Notes: generated by a model not told the origin, from the letters alone. Shown: positions 24,259-38,692, counted from the first letter of the stretch. The stretch: DNA of 64,000 bases from Pelargonium cotyledonis (GCA_036897625.1 JAYMTA010000009.1:62001-126000); one strand, 5' to 3'. Translations and numbers: made by a program.

Positions 24259-26537
24259 TTTTACTCTTAACTGGCTAAAAAAAGGAACAAACCCTTGGCT
24301 TTTCTATCAAATGCAATTCCATCTACCTGATAGACAGACTTGAATGGAAGCTGTAAAGACGCTTAAGATTTTCCTAATTGACCGTATAGAGTAACACATT
24401 ACTTATATAAGCTATTCTTTTCTCATTTTTTGAGCTTTCCTTTTGTTTGAAAAAAGGAAGTTGAACCTACAAAATTCTTGTCAAAGACAACCTGTTGAAA
24501 CTAAACTAACTTTTGTTTTTGATAGGAGTCTTCTATACCTGTACTACCCTAAACTCTTCTTAGTTTTATGCTATTGATGCTATTACAAACAAAATGTATA
24601 AAATCCCTTACTTTAAAGCTTCTGAGCAGCTCAAACCCGGGAACGTCTTTCCTTAACTACATCCTATAATTAATTCAAAATTATATCTATAAAAAAAAGC
24701 AGGCTGGCGGCTTATGTTTTACTAAAATTAGATTCTTTTGGTAGTCACTTAGCAAACTCGTGTCGAGAGCTCAAATAGAAATGCCTGGATTCCTCTCAAA
24801 TGGACTGCAAAGTCCTTGGCCTACAAAGGTACTTGATGTAAACAAGAATTACAGGTATAGGACACTATCAATATAAGTCCTGTAAAGAGAAAAATAAGTC
24901 CAAAAAGGAGGAGTTTTTGTCCTCAAGACCAAGCAAGACCAGTCTCATATTCAAAAAAATATTCGTAAACTGAACTTCCTGCTTAGGAGAAGTCTTATAT
25001 TACTGAAACCTTATAGGTAACTTTTATCCATTTTTATGAATTGAGCTAACGGAAATCGCAGGGTTATCCTTGCTTGAAAAGCTAAACCAAAATTATTGAA
25101 TCCTTGATAAAATCATACAAATCATGGGGGTTTTAGTAGAATGTAAAATCCAAAGGAAAGATTTGTAGTTTGAAGATGTAGTCCCCTTTCTATCTCTTCT
25201 ATTTTCATTCGTTTTTTACTAGAATATAAGACTTTGCCACCAGTAATAAAAAACTAGTAAGGGAAGCTTTTGCATACCTAGGAAAAGCCCACATTTTAGG
25301 ATCCCTTATCTTTATGGGGCTACTTCTATTCTAATTTTTGTTCATATCTTCTATTGTAATTTATCAATACATTTAGTCACTCTTTGGCTGGAAAGCTTTT
25401 TCAATCTTTGGATATACCGAGGGAAGGGAAGAGCAGTAAGCATAAGAATTACTAACGAATTTCGGTTGGTTTTCTTATTAATGGGTAAGTTTTTTGAAGA
25501 GAAATAATAGACCACCTAATACTTAATTGTTAATTGCCATAAAATGCACAAGAAAACATAAAGAAGAAAGCTTAGTGTTCAAACTCTTTCTTATCCTTAT
25601 ATATTTAGACTATTACTTTGACTTATTCATTAAGACTTACGGAAATAGTGAACTAGGATAAAAAGGGAGATCTTTTACTCCTATAGTAGAAAACGACTGT
25701 CTTAAGCTTAAAAAGTATAATCCAATATCTTTGTAGAAGCTTTTTCGTTGTAATTCAAAACTTGACTGGCAGCTCCTTGTGCTAGTTCGGCTATTTAAGC
25801 TCTTGCACTACTGATATTAAGATAGGCTTTAAAGTACGTCCTCTGTGAAGCATGCCCCCTTAGTATATGCTTTAGTTCTCCCTAAGTTAAGTAACGAAAA
25901 TACTAAATTAGAAGCTTTAGGATCAACGCGGGAGGCGGGTAATCAAAAGAGTCTCCTTACTTCCTAAAATAATATAGTATAGCAGGGCTTCTTTCCTTAA
26001 TCGAACCGGCTTTCTAATCTTATTTATGCTATTTCCTTTTAACTACTTTATAAAATAGAGAGGTGCAAAATAATCTAATACAAAGTACCCTCAAGATAGA
26101 GACTCCCATTTTACCCCAATTACTAAAGTTATACTTGGGTACACTTCTTTTTTTTTTTTGTAGCCCGCCCGTATTCTAATTACTCAGCTTATGTAGTCAG
26201 CCTTTTTTTTTCAATCAAGGGGATCCCATATGCACAAGCCTCACAAACAAAAGGGTTAGTATTGTCTCTATCTTGATTCCAGAATCAGTAAAAGCATTAA
26301 AATGTACTTAAAGAAGGAGCTCCCTGACATAATTAAAGGTACTCTCTACAATTCTTGATTACCAAACACACTCAGAGCAGCTCCATAATAGAAAAGACCC
26401 CTACTCATAATGCAAAAATATTAGGAGTACTGTTCTTAAACCCCTATTCCTCTGTAACAAAAAAGGGATCTTATCAAGACTCCTAATTATATATTTTTTT
26501 GATCTCAATTCTGAATTCTGAAAGTCAAACCTAGGGA
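24259..26537. other. AT-rich non-coding DNA
   Basis: Nothing recognised apart from a T12 run at 26148-26159 and GGAGCTCC at 26315-26322. Confidence 0.6.
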
Positions 26538-26771
26538 TCAGCAACATGCCGCTGAGACGAAAGTCCCGAAGTTTCCTTCCGTAAAAGCTAGACCCTCTAT
26601 CTGCGGTATCTTACTCATACTCCGTATATCTCGCATACTTAGATTCTGTATCTTAATATCCGCCTTAGCAGCTAGACTCTTCATAGCTTTCTTAACCTTA
26701 ATACCTTTCCCTAGAGCTAGACGACCTAACTGGATCAAGAAGAATACAACCTTATAAGCTAAAAAACCCAC
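26538..26771 (-). repeat. isolated open frame sharing the QN-S motif
   Basis: A 77-codon minus-strand frame starting MGFLAYKVVFFLIQLGRLAL, with basic residues in its middle and the motif KADIKIQNLSMRDIR at about residues 37-51. The DNA around the motif (ATACAGAATCTAAGTATG on the minus strand) resembles RepB tails at 48.15 and 45.4 kb and the frame at 54.6 kb. No family is known to me. It could be a remnant of the RepA-RepB element 16 kb away from the island. Confidence 0.35.
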
Positions 26772-29700
26772 TTTAACTAGAGGATTTTCTACTCCTTAGA
26801 AGTTAGTGTTTACTAATATCCGGCTAGAGAAGAAGCAGAATTTTACTTTTATAAAGCTCCTGTTACTGCATAGAAATACAACTTTGAGATTTCCAGCAAA
26901 AAACCCTTTTTACTAATTTGATAATGCCTTTCCAAAACAAGCAGTAACTTTGCTTCGAATGTAAGATAACTACATGAACTCCTCCTACTAGTGTTTTTAA
27001 AGTAGTACAAAAATAGGGTCGAATTATAGGCAATTTGCCCAGACTCTTTTTTTCTGCTTGAGTTTTTGTAAAAAGACAAGCTATGTTGTACTTTAGGTTT
27101 CGGAATTTTATAGAATTAGATATTTCCTAGTTATTCTAAGAGGCCGAGCAGTGACTACGGAAGCTTTTGTATATAAACTTTCAAGACGAAGTACTTTAGT
27201 ACAAGGTTAAACCGCAGCCAAGGCATTGTAATTCGGATTTCCGCTAGTTCTAAGAAAGCTATTTACTTCTTTTCTCTAAGGTATAAAATGTCTCCTAAAG
27301 GAAAAAACAAGGGCTGTCCCAGAATGTCGTTATCCTTAAAAATTCTTTCTACTGAAAATGGGTATAAAAGAAAAACTTTTTGTTAGCTAATAGGTGCTTG
27401 ATAATTTATAGTATAAAATTTCCTAGAGACCCGGGCTTCTAAACTCCACTTTGATATACAGGTCTCCCCGAGAAGTCAAACTTATGTATAACAACTAACT
27501 AAAAACTCTTATATTATTTCACTAAGGACTCAGTAAGGGAACCTAATTATTCAGGGCCTTGGGAGCGTCAGTGCTGCTTATGCTAGAAACTAACTATTAA
27601 CTTCGTTTATCGCGGTACCCCTGTTAATTGAAATAACCCTAAACTTTTTACTGATCAACCTCTACACTTTTAAATTTTTACTGCGGTTTTTATATACCTT
27701 GTTATAAACTACAGTTATGCGGGGCCGCAGAAAGGGCAATTATTTAACTAAGATTAGAATTAAAATTGTAGCTAAAACTGAACTGCTACGGGTAGATAAC
27801 CAAGAATAACCTTAAATTTTAAGGGGATGAGCTAACTATATAGTGCTAGCTCTAAAAAATACACCCATAACTGTGAAACCTACTCTAATATTTCTAGAAG
27901 GGGTCTTTAATACTAGTAAGGATTCTTGCGCTATTGTTATTCCTTACCTTAAAACTACTCTGGTACTCGAAACAGAACTCTATAGAATGCCTGAAGAGGG
28001 TTCATTTTTGAAGTACTTTTTTTACTTTTCCGAAGGTGTATTTAGTATATGGAGACCTCTAGACTTAGGGGTTGAGTGTTCCTAATTGCTAAAGAAGCTC
28101 CTAACTGCTGTTAAAGAAGTTTTTTTTTTCTTAAGTCTTCGAGAAACTTTGGTATAAGGTCACTTACCCAATGTTAAACATTTATAGCACTAATTCTGCG
28201 TAGCACTTCAAACCCCTAGATTTCCCAGTATTCCGTTGATTCTTACTTAGGGGCTTCTTTCTAAAGCAAGTTCAAGGGACACTCTAAACCTGAACGCTTC
28301 TATATCTAGATTGTTTACTCAACTCAAAGAGGGAATCCTTTTCCTCAGGACTACTTGCTTAATCTACAGTTACTATGCTACGTTTTAAGTAACCCCTTTA
28401 TGGATATAACTTTTATAGATCTACCACCTACTATAATAATACAGTACTAGAGCCCCTAAGGACTTCCTTCTAATTCAAATTTGTACAGGTTTTTTTAATC
28501 TTTTTAATTGATCCGAGATCACATACTTTCTTTTGCTTTTGGGTCACATTTCTTGTTAAACCTGTATTTTTAAGGGTTTTTACAACAGGAATTTCTTTCT
28601 ATCTGTTCATTCCTTATTAGTTTGCCCCTTCGATGCAACTTCGATCTACTTTGAACCGAAAAGCAAAAAGAGTTTTTAGTAAGTAGGAACTACTTTTTGA
28701 AAGCGGTAAATAGTTTTCTATTCTAAAGCCATTCCTAGTTTTTTTACTCTTCACCAAGGGATACGAAATACCTAAGTATATGGACCTAATAACGCGTTCT
28801 CATGCATTTCGCAATTCTAAAAAAAAAAAAAATAAGTTGAATTATGCTCAGAATAGTACAGGATTCCTTTAGCCTTTAGCAGAAGTAGTTTTGCTATTTC
28901 TTGGTATCATACACAGTTTTTAATAAGCTCACTTTTAGTTGAGTTGATAGGTTCAACCCCATACATATTTCCAAAAACTCGAATAATAGAAGGGCTCACT
29001 AGGGACACATTCAAGTAAGTATAATGCCAGCCTTGTTTTTAAAGACGTTGTAGGTAAATCGAAAATAAAGTCAAATTTCTCTAGATAGCTATTCGAGGCT
29101 CTGCTCCATGTGACATGACATCTTTAGTATACCAGAGTAATTTTTTGTATAAGACAAGGAGGGGTGTTTACTATTCTGGAAATCCTAGCTATAAACTACA
29201 AATACTCTATTCGAAGTAAAAAAAAGTTCTTTGGTATATGCGGGGCCCCTTCGTTAATAAACGCTTAATGGGTTCTTAACCTATAAAATTCTTATTCATA
29301 GCTAAGTTCTCTGCAATCACTTTTTAGGTTTCCTGTGGTCAAATCTAAGAAGTTCACAAACATTCATCATTTTCTTAAACGTAAACTATTTACTTATAAG
29401 GACACATCGGGCTTCCTAATCACGGTTCTCGACATCAGTTAGTAAAATTCTTTTTCTTAGGGATTTTAGGAAAATATATGCTATAGTAGAACATTGATTT
29501 TTAAGGTAATTTTTTTTTATTTTATGAATTAAAGTAATAGACGCAGTGAAAAGTGAATAGTCAAAAGGGGGCTAGGTGTGATATTAAAATACTGTGTATA
29601 AATTGATATTTAAATATAAGGAATATTCTTAGACTTACTCTAAAAACGAATTCGATATATGTATGTGTTCTACTTTCACTTTAAGCAAAAACTTGACAGC

Positions 29701-32700
29701 GAGGAGAATTCCTTTACAATCTATAAAATAAAGATAAAATAACTAGTGAGATAGGGCTGATACAAAAACTAAGGGCCTACCGCTTCGTGCTTTTCATGGC
29801 GGAGAAACAATAAATAAAAACACAAATTGAACCTTACCTGATTCAAGAATTAGTACCATAAACATACAAACCGTAATATGTTTAGCTAAAGGGCAATAGT
29901 ATTAATAGAGAGATTTGTCTTGCTGACTTTACTTAAACTTAATTCAGATACAGAAAAAATAGGAATTATTAAAAGAGTGACTTTTAGTACGGGGTCCTTT
30001 ACTTGCTAGACTTCACTTCAACAGTACAATAAGGAATAGAATTCGAATTGCTGTTTTTACTAACCTAGGAATGGTTAATAAGCCCAAACTTTCATAACTT
30101 TTTTTTTTTCTTTTTGAGTAAACCTTAGCTGTTGATCGACATCTCCTTTATTTTTACAGGGTATTCTCTTGAGATTGTTAGTCTCGCAAGTCTAACTTTT
30201 ACCCTATGGAAGGAGAAATCATACCCCAACTCATGTGTTTTGGGGCTGGAATCAAACCTCTGGAATAGAGAAACTTTCCCCACTATTGTTACTTCTAATT
30301 GATGTGTTATAAACACAAGGATCACCTACACCGCGCTTTTCAGACTACCTATTACGGAGACTTTGCTTTTAATTCGCAAAGATACCTTTATCTGACTCTT
30401 TTCCATAAGATTCCTTTTTTACTGACACGGAGACTTGTACTCTTTTCTTTTTATTCTACGCCCGAGAAATTTCCACGTTACTATTGACCGGGATACCACA
30501 GGGAATTCTTAGACTAAATTGACCATAATGACGCAACTTTAACCTTCCGGTATTCCTATAAATTTACTTCGCTTTACATACCAATCACTTTGAGTTGTTG
30601 CTATTCATATGGAGGAGAGAGGGCACTTACTATACTTCGCAAGTACCTGATCTCAAAGGAATTCCTTTATATCTAAGCGATTATGATCCCTAGTTTAGGA
30701 TTACTTTATGACTATTCAAAGAAGGACAAGTCCGTTATAGTAAAGCCCTGTACATATACGTAAAATTTCAAGCATAAAATGTCATTTCGAAGAAAGATAT
30801 CTTCCACGGCTTCTTTCAAACTGCAAAAGACATTGCAAAAGACATAAAGAAACTGAGCGAGCCAACAAACTCTTGTGAATCTATTGTTTTCTTGACTTGA
30901 GTTGAAGTCATAATGTCAAAGTCTATCCATTTTAAGAGCGTCCTCATATAAGAATTACCAATTCCTAGAGGACTATAAGGTCCCAGTCAAATTCTAAATT
31001 TTTAAGAAGTCGCTATTATATAAAGTGGAACTAAAATGGTTGTAGAGTCTTACCTATTGTTAAGAGAAGGGGGTAATTTCCAACTTCAAGGATCCCTGGC
31101 ATATAAGTTTGTTCAAACAATGGATTACTTCTGCGAGGCAATTCTTTATTCTTTTTGTTTTTATTGATAGAAAATATCTTTCTCCAGGGATTTCCATTCT
31201 AGGCTAGAAATACCGATCAGAGCTCGTACTCAAGTAACTACACAAGAACTTCAAAGCTGTACCCTGCTTGTAATTCAATCCCAATGTAGCTTTTTACTAT
31301 CTTTACTTTGTTTGTTGTTTATATAAATATTTTAGAATATTAAGGAAGTCAAATCTATATAGGATGGCTTCCTGGCTTCGCTATTGGATTCCCTTCTTAT
31401 CAGGGGGCTTTAGAAAAAACTCTATTCTTTAAATTACTAAATTACTAGAACTAACCTTTTTGCAGTAAGAAAAAGTTCTCTTTACTAAAAATCGGAAACT
31501 CCGAGGGTAACGAGTAAAACTGATTAAGCTAAAACTTTTAAGTTAACTAAGTTAGTGTCTTATTCATATTCTTGCCCGTTAAAGCAGTTTCCTTTGTTCT
31601 CTGAAGTAAAAAACGAGTCCTTTCTAAAGTTATTCTATACTTCAGTCATTAGCACAGCCTTATCTACCTATTATCATTAGTTAAAACTTAGATAGAACCT
31701 CTCAAATAGCTAGACTAAATTCATTTGAAAAAATAGTATAAGCAAACTGAACTGAACTTTGAAAGCTTTCACTTTACTTCATTTACTAAAAATGACTTGC
31801 TTTTGCTAGGATTTACTGTATAAAACTTACAAATCTCTTTGTACGAAATCACGGATTCATCTTATTTGCTTTAAGCATATTCTCAAGAAACCGGCTAAAT
31901 CTAGGGATCCTGAGGAAGCCCACACCTATTACTTAGTCAAAAAAGCACGCCTTGAAGAGCCTTTTTGGAGCACTTATAACTAAACTTGTTTATTACATCT
32001 ACTTGTAGTAAGAGATCCCGATTATTACTCTAGTATAATCTGCCTTAATTGGTTTTCTTGCTGTTTCTAAAGTCACTCATCAAGGAATACCTTGGCAGTT
32101 GGCATAAACGGGGTGCCCCTTAGTAAATAAAAAGCTGAAAAGCTTCAGATAAACTAGATATGTAAAGTTAGTCGCTAGATTTGACCTTGAATTTAAACCT
32201 ATTCTATTAAAGGTAGTTGTGAGTCTCAGTAGAAATTTTTTTTTGTACATTTTAGAATTTTGGACCTAATATAAAATACGAGCTTCCCTGGATAACTACC
32301 ATATAAATTTACAGCCAAAGACTCCAGCAGAATGAGCAAAAATATAGAGCTTTTAACCCTTAGCTTGTCTAAGATATTAATTCTAATTAGGACTTAACCA
32401 AGTTATACTAAAAAGGAATACAAAACCTAATAAAAATAAGTAATAAAAGATGCTAATTCCTCAACGAATTACAATTATATAACCCACATTTTAGTGATAA
32501 AGATAGGTTTAGAGTTTACCGAGTTTATATATATACGAACTCTGGACTTTAAAACACTTTACTAAAGGAGTCCCCCGTGAGTTTTCCCTGATAAACAGAG
32601 ATCCGGGGTACCCCAGCTTGAGATCTCCTATATCTACTCATTTTGATTCAAAAAGTAACTTGATTACCCATATTTGGTATTTTAAAACTCCCAAAATCTA

Positions 32701-35700
32701 TATTGCCGGAGAGTTCCTTAAACAAACTCGGCAATCCCTATTATAATTATTACACTAAAATAGTATAACAAACTCACCCTATCCCGTATCGGAATATCTA
32801 TAGAAAAGCTTTTACAATTATAAATTCAAAGAGTATAGATAGCAGGTACCTATAGACCTAAAGGAAAGAAGAACAAGCAACGAATCCCATCCCTACAACC
32901 GGGGTTCTAAAGCAACAGGAATAAAAGACTCTATTTGAAAAAAAAACCAATTGTATGGCCTCTTTCGTGAGCTAAAATGCTATAGATATACTTTGACTCT
33001 AGGAAACGGACACACAACTTATAGTGAATTTTTATAAGGTATGTAGTAAGAATCGAGTCTCTTCTCTTACTAACGAATTTAAATGAAGGAGTTCCAGCAA
33101 TTATTATTTGCTATACCTTTTTTCTAATATTTAGATCCTTTAGCTCTATGGACTCATTTTTAACATAAAAGAGGGTTTCCTAAGTAGTTTACTAACGTAA
33201 GTAAATTACAAATCAAGTCTAATTAATTGGGTTTTGGGGGCAACATACCTAATCATTTCTGACAAGTATTCTATGTTTTATTATACTACGTCTTAGTGAA
33301 GTTAATTATAAAACAACTGGATTAACTAAGGTTAGTTCGAACTATTTTAGTGTAGAAGAGAGCCCTAAAGTATGAGGCATAATAAAAGTAAGTAATACTT
33401 AATAACAACACTAGACAACAGTAACAAAAAGAAATTAGTGTATATAGTGGTAGGTAAACCCTTATAGAATATATACAAGAACTCTTCCGTAGTTTCCTTT
33501 AGAAAATTCCGGGGCTTACTTTGGTCATAGGCGTAAATACCTTAAAAGACAATTCCCTTTTGAACTAAATCCCCTAATATTACCCAACAATTTTAGGACT
33601 TAGAATAAGCTGTAAGCTAACTATCTATTTAGAGGACTTCCTTAAAGGACATATATCTCTCATGCCAAGACCCAAGAGTTTCATATACCATATTGAATCT
33701 CTTTAATAGTTAACGCGGCACCTACAATTTCGCTCGTGAACAAAGATGCTTAATCTAAAATTTAAAATTACACGGTAAGGCAAACAGATTGCTTTTTCAC
33801 TCCTATATACATTGATGATGGGCAGTCCCTTGTAATGAAGGAGTTAAGTTATTCGTTATCCCTAGGGACATAAGGGTTCCTAGTCTTCTATCTTTGCAAT
33901 ATTGTACGCACCTCTTCATAGCTTTCTTTCCCGAAGACTTGGGGTTTATTAACTAGTAATCGTGTTTTTATTTTAGTAGGCCTTGAAACTATAGAATTAG
34001 CTTGTGCCGTTCCTTTAAACAGAAAGCTACTCATGACTTAGACCCAACCTCATTTTTCTAGAACCAAGATTCTCCTGAGCTATAAAATATTCAAAGAGGT
34101 AAAGTGGTTATGCTTCCCAGCGTCTAAGCGCAAGTTTCAGAGTTTTTTAGGGCAAAAGGGAGAATTTTATAGTACTTAGTTATACTCAAGAATATTCATA
34201 CTTACTGAAAAAGTTAAAAAGTAAAGAAGTCTTCCCAAGGGGTTACCATTTCTAGAAGGCCCGAACTAAAGTTTATGGGACTTGTAAATTCAACATGGCA
34301 TACGGCCTTGTTTAAAAAGCCTCATAACAAAATTTCGAGGTAGGATATATCAAGTCATCAAAAGGAAATTGATAGGTGAACCTATGACTTACAGGTTAAT
34401 TATATACTTCGTGTTTCTAGGCCACTATTATGAAAGAAACTTAGTTCTTCTATGTAAAGGCTTTATTCCTCGCAAAACAAAAGGAAAATAAGAGTTACTT
34501 TTGTCTACAACTCAGAATTTTACTACTAAACTGTGTAACAACTCCTACTTATAAGAAACACTTAATCTTAAGAGAGAGAGAAGTCCCTTACTAGCATACC
34601 AATCCCGGGCAAAAAAGTTCATAGAATTACATAATATTCCTTTCATTTTTGAAAGCAATTCTGTAGACAGACAACTAGAACTCTCGATGAATAAGCTCTA
34701 ACAGGAAAAAGCCTCTATAAGACATAAAAAAAAAACTATCCGAGATCCCTATAAAAAAAGGAGACCTACTTATCTTAGATAAAGATAAGACTAGATTAAT
34801 CAATTCTCGAGTTCATTCATGACAGCTCCACTTTTTATTAAAGGACATATTCCCGACACTGAAGTCCAAAACAACTTTAGGAAACCGGGCTTTTTAGAGC
34901 AGTTATAATATAAAATAAACTTTTTGTAGGTGAAGTTTGCCCGGGCTAAATAAAAGTAATCCTAGCGCCTTTAAGGATTGCCTTGCTCTTACACAGTAAA
35001 AGTATTCTTGATACATAACAGCAGGGAATTATTATAAAGAGTTATATATATATAATTACTTAAGAGTGCCTTTGAGTTGGAGCAGGGGCCCCTCTATTTC
35101 CAGTAACTTTTTAGTAGCATGTTTTAAAGGGAAGGCATTAAGTCTCCAAAGTAACTACAAAAGTCAAGCCCCTGTCATAAGGAATAAAACCCATACCTTA
35201 TTCTCCAAATAAAGCTTTGTTAGACATTTTGTTTCCTAACTACAAAGCACTTTTATTGCCAATTTGGAACTCTAATAGATTCACTAAAAAAAAGGGGTGC
35301 ATTTATAAAGGATTAATTGACTTACTTGGGTTATATAAAAATTAGGACAGTTTTTAGAAGACAGGAGACACGACTTGAGCATTGGGAGTCAATTTTCTAT
35401 GTAAACGGAATGCAAAGGTACTTTTAGAACTCAGAATACAGAAGCAACGAAGGACTCCTTTCTATTTTTAGTAAAATAAACAAAGAAAGCATGACCTGAA
35501 GTTATGTTTTATGTAGAGGAATGCCGTGCACCTTGTCATTGTTAGGAACGCCTCTATACCTCTATTTAAGTCTTGCATTAGTATTCCTTAACTAAGAAAG
35601 ATAAGGATCCTATACGTTAAGTACTAGTTACTTGCCGGAAATAACAATAGAAAGAGCTTCTAATATATTTTCTTTCCTATGCTATGCCCCGCTTTAAACT

Positions 35701-35832
35701 TTAATGTTTTTGGTTGGCTGGTTGTATTTGGTTTGTACTAGAATAAATTATTTCACAACCTTTCCATAATTAAAGGGAGTCGCTCGAAACTTGTAAGTAA
35801 ACTTAAAAGTATATCTTTATACTTAATTATAG
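26772..35832. other. long AT-rich gene desert
   Basis: About 9 kb with no recognised gene, tRNA or repeat copy. Open frames at 26849-27079, 27843-28085, 30125-30325 and 30299-30487 have no signature; the last two overlap in antisense. AAAGGAATTCCTTT at 30655-30668 is a perfect palindrome. Confidence 0.6.
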
Positions 35833-35898
35833 GCTGGGGATTCAAATTACCTAACGCGAGTCGCTTAGGGTGCTGCAGTTTCTTGCTAAACTACTTCC
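35833..35898 (-). pseudogene. weak tRNA-like remnant
   Basis: The minus strand carries a perfect short D stem GTTT/AAAC with loop AGCAAG, and TTTGAATCCCC where a T arm would lie. The anticodon and T stems do not pair well. Tentative. Confidence 0.2.
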
Positions 35899-36346
35899 TT
35901 GCAACCGGATTTCCTAAAAATACTAACTACGAAAACTCAGAAATAGGAACTCTTTGATCTATAACTGAAATTCACACTATCTATCCTGGTTCCTATGAAC
36001 AGCACTGTGGATCAACCTTTATATCCGATGGGAAGGTATGCTAATGGCATAATTATAGATAGTGAATCTCGATTACTATTACAGATACCAATTCAATCTG
36101 AGACATTTCCAATGCCTGATTCGTATTTAGGTATATGATCTAAAAGAGGGAACAAAAAAGAACTTGGTTATATGCTTAAGCTTTTACAGAATAGTAATAT
36201 ATTATTGTAGAGCTGCTGGTACGACCCTGGTTAGTACTCAAATTATGACAGGTAACATGACACTGCTCAAAGCTAGTAGGTTCTTACATGTAAAGTCTTA
36301 GTATTTCGTAGGTGGTGGTTTACTAGCGGGTATAAGATCCACAAAG

Positions 36347-36419
36347 GACTTTCCGAGGTTTCGAACCTTTGCATGCCTCTTCTCTGAGCAGGTGCTCTAC
36401 CGAACTGAGCTATACACCC
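36347..36419 (-). pseudogene. tRNA-like sequence, identity unclear
   Basis: The minus strand begins GGGTGTATAGCTCAGTTCGG and has a perfect D stem GCTC/GAGC, an anticodon 5' strand CCTGC, and a T-loop region ATGCAAAGGTTCGAAACC. The outer three anticodon-stem pairs form, the inner two fail, and the loop reads TCAGAGA, with C where tRNAs have invariant U33. The acceptor pairs only in part. The 5' half looks like one tRNA type (Lys/Pro-like) and the 3' half like tRNA-Gln. It is a decayed tRNA or a chimera. A threefold CAGAT repeat abuts its 5' end. Confidence 0.5.
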
Positions 36420-36420
36420 T

Positions 36421-36435
36421 CAGATCAGATCAGAT
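36421..36435. repeat. (CAGAT)x3 tandem repeat
   Basis: Three perfect copies of the pentamer CAGAT lie directly beside the 5' end of the tRNA-like sequence at 36347-36419. This is read directly; no function is proposed. Confidence 0.95.
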
Positions 36436-38692
36436 AAAGGGTTCCCTGAGAAAGTCTTGTAACGAAAGAGAATCCATAACGAGTTTTTCTATATACGTGA
36501 TTCCACATTTTACTACTAACTACATTGGAAAGCATATACTCAAAACTCTATTACTTATATAATATCAGCGATTCTAATTCCTTGGTATTTTAAGTAAAAC
36601 AAGAGTTAGAAGTTATGAATAAGGTTAAGAAGAAAGGTTTACAAGAGTAGATAGCTCAACTGAGTATAGCAAGAATTCGGGTCAGTCAAATTATCACTAT
36701 ATAACTAGGATTTATTGATAAAGAACTTTTTCTTATAGCTTGCTTTACACGCAAAATAATTTTTTGGTAAACTCAGTACGGAAGTCCCGAGGTATATAAA
36801 TCCAAGAAAAAGCTTTAGTTCACAAGAATTAGTAGGAATCATATGACAGTAATAATAATAATAATAATAAGAATTCTATTTTGATTCTTATAGATTTGTG
36901 TTCCTGACTTAGCCTAGATTAAGAGCTTTCCGGAATATTGAAGATTTAGTAATTACGAATTACAAGCCGAAACTACCGTAAGATATAGGCTTTGTGTGCT
37001 CTTTTTAGTTATATATTAGAGTTCTACTTAAGTACGTTACCCACGGGATTACCCTAGATTCTGTAAATCGCATATGATCAAAGGGTCTTGAAAACCTAGT
37101 CTGGAAAAATCCTTCTCAGGTTCTTTATTATTTCTATCAAGGCTTCGCTTCAGTAGCGCTGCTGGAAGATACAGGGGTCCTTTTTTAGGAATTGGGGTAT
37201 AGCAGATTTTTCAGTCCTTGTTTTAAACATTATTGTGACTAAGCTTGTACAGATGCTTTAAAAGTAGTAAGATAATATTGAGTTTTTCTCCTAGTTCGGG
37301 GAAATACAAAAAGAGTACCCGAGAGGAACTTGGACTCTAAGCCGAAGCTAGTATCTTATAATATAGTCTATTAGGTAAAGTTAATTAATATTTCATAGGG
37401 TAAACCCAATTTCGTTTTACTTATGCCGAAGAATTAAGAAAAACAGCAGTCTATAGGAACCCTTAATATAGAACAAATGATAGCTTTAGTATAAAATGAG
37501 ACCTAACTAGGCTGTTTCCTCTATTAAAAAGCAGGAAGTAAAACTGTGCCGATTTATTAAGAGTATCAGGCTCTTTCTAACTATAATAAAATAAGAAATT
37601 TCTTTACTGACTTAAATTTAGAATCCTACTTTTCTTGTAACTGGATTTCACAGATAGGCTTAGTTTTATAAATAATTAAGCAATAGGGAGTCCTCCTCGT
37701 TTTTATAATTTATACTACTTTGTATTTCATACTTATTTTTGGGCCCTCACTAAGAGATTAATATATTAGTTCAATCTTGTTTATATACAGGAGCTACCTT
37801 ATCAGGTACGATATATCCTTCTATTATTTCCTTGCCCAATTTATGGATTCTTTCTCTTTTCGAAAGAAATTTATATAACAGCAATGAGGTCTTGAGTGAG
37901 CTAAACTACACGACCAAAGCGAAAACACTTTGCCTTGTTATTCATTAACCCAACTTCCTAATAAACCTGTCTCTATGAAGTGAAACGTATATTAATCTGA
38001 AGAAAGTTCCACTATTAGGGATTCTCTAAGCATTGAGGAAAAACCCTTATTTAATTTTGAAGTATAAGAGGACCCTTGTTTATACTGATAGATACTACTC
38101 CTTTGTAAACCCCGATTTCCTATTATTCTTAAATTCCTGAGATGAGATAGGCCGCAATAACGGATATTCCCAGTTATTGCAGTAAAGTAAGGAGTCCTCT
38201 CTAAAAGAAAGCAACAGCACACCCGTAAGGAGCCCATACCCGCGCTTACCCCTTAACAAAAAGAAAAGAAATCTCTAATACTAAATCCCTTAAAATAAAG
38301 ACTAACCAAAAAGTAGTGGCACGGGATTCTGCACGCAGCGCCTAGTAATTGCTAGACTGAACAAAAAGAAAGAAGCTATACGCGCTCAAAATTCAACAAG
38401 TTAGGAACCCCTGAGTCAAATTGTATAAGCTGAGGAGAGTTTAAAGAAGACTTCTATTTTCTGAGAGATGAGAGATAAGAAATCTTGGTATAATGGTGTT
38501 TGTAAGGCACTCTAAATAAGAATCCTTTTAGAAAAGCTTCCGTAAAGAAACGGGACACTTCCAAGCCATCAAGGAGCTTTTTTCTTAAAGCGGATCCTGA
38601 TGTATAGCGTAAAATGGGGGAGGGACAATAACGATACCAATTTATAAGGGCCCTGCGTCTGCCAAAAAAGGAGCTTTTAAAATATCTAGCAA
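36436..38692. other. non-coding DNA downstream of nad4L
   Basis: It contains the (TAA)7 run. The minus frame at 37992-38237 is unrecognised. No second complex I gene or clear terminator follows nad4L. Confidence 0.6.
36850..36870. repeat. (TAA)x7 microsatellite
   Basis: Seven uninterrupted TAA units in AT-rich DNA about 430 bp from the tRNA-like sequence at 36.4 kb. Confidence 0.95.

Noticed and set aside
29420-29450. CACGGTTCTCGACATC, considered as a group II intron domain V end
   Set aside because: The matching 5' strand and the GAAA loop are absent, and no other intron domain was seen.
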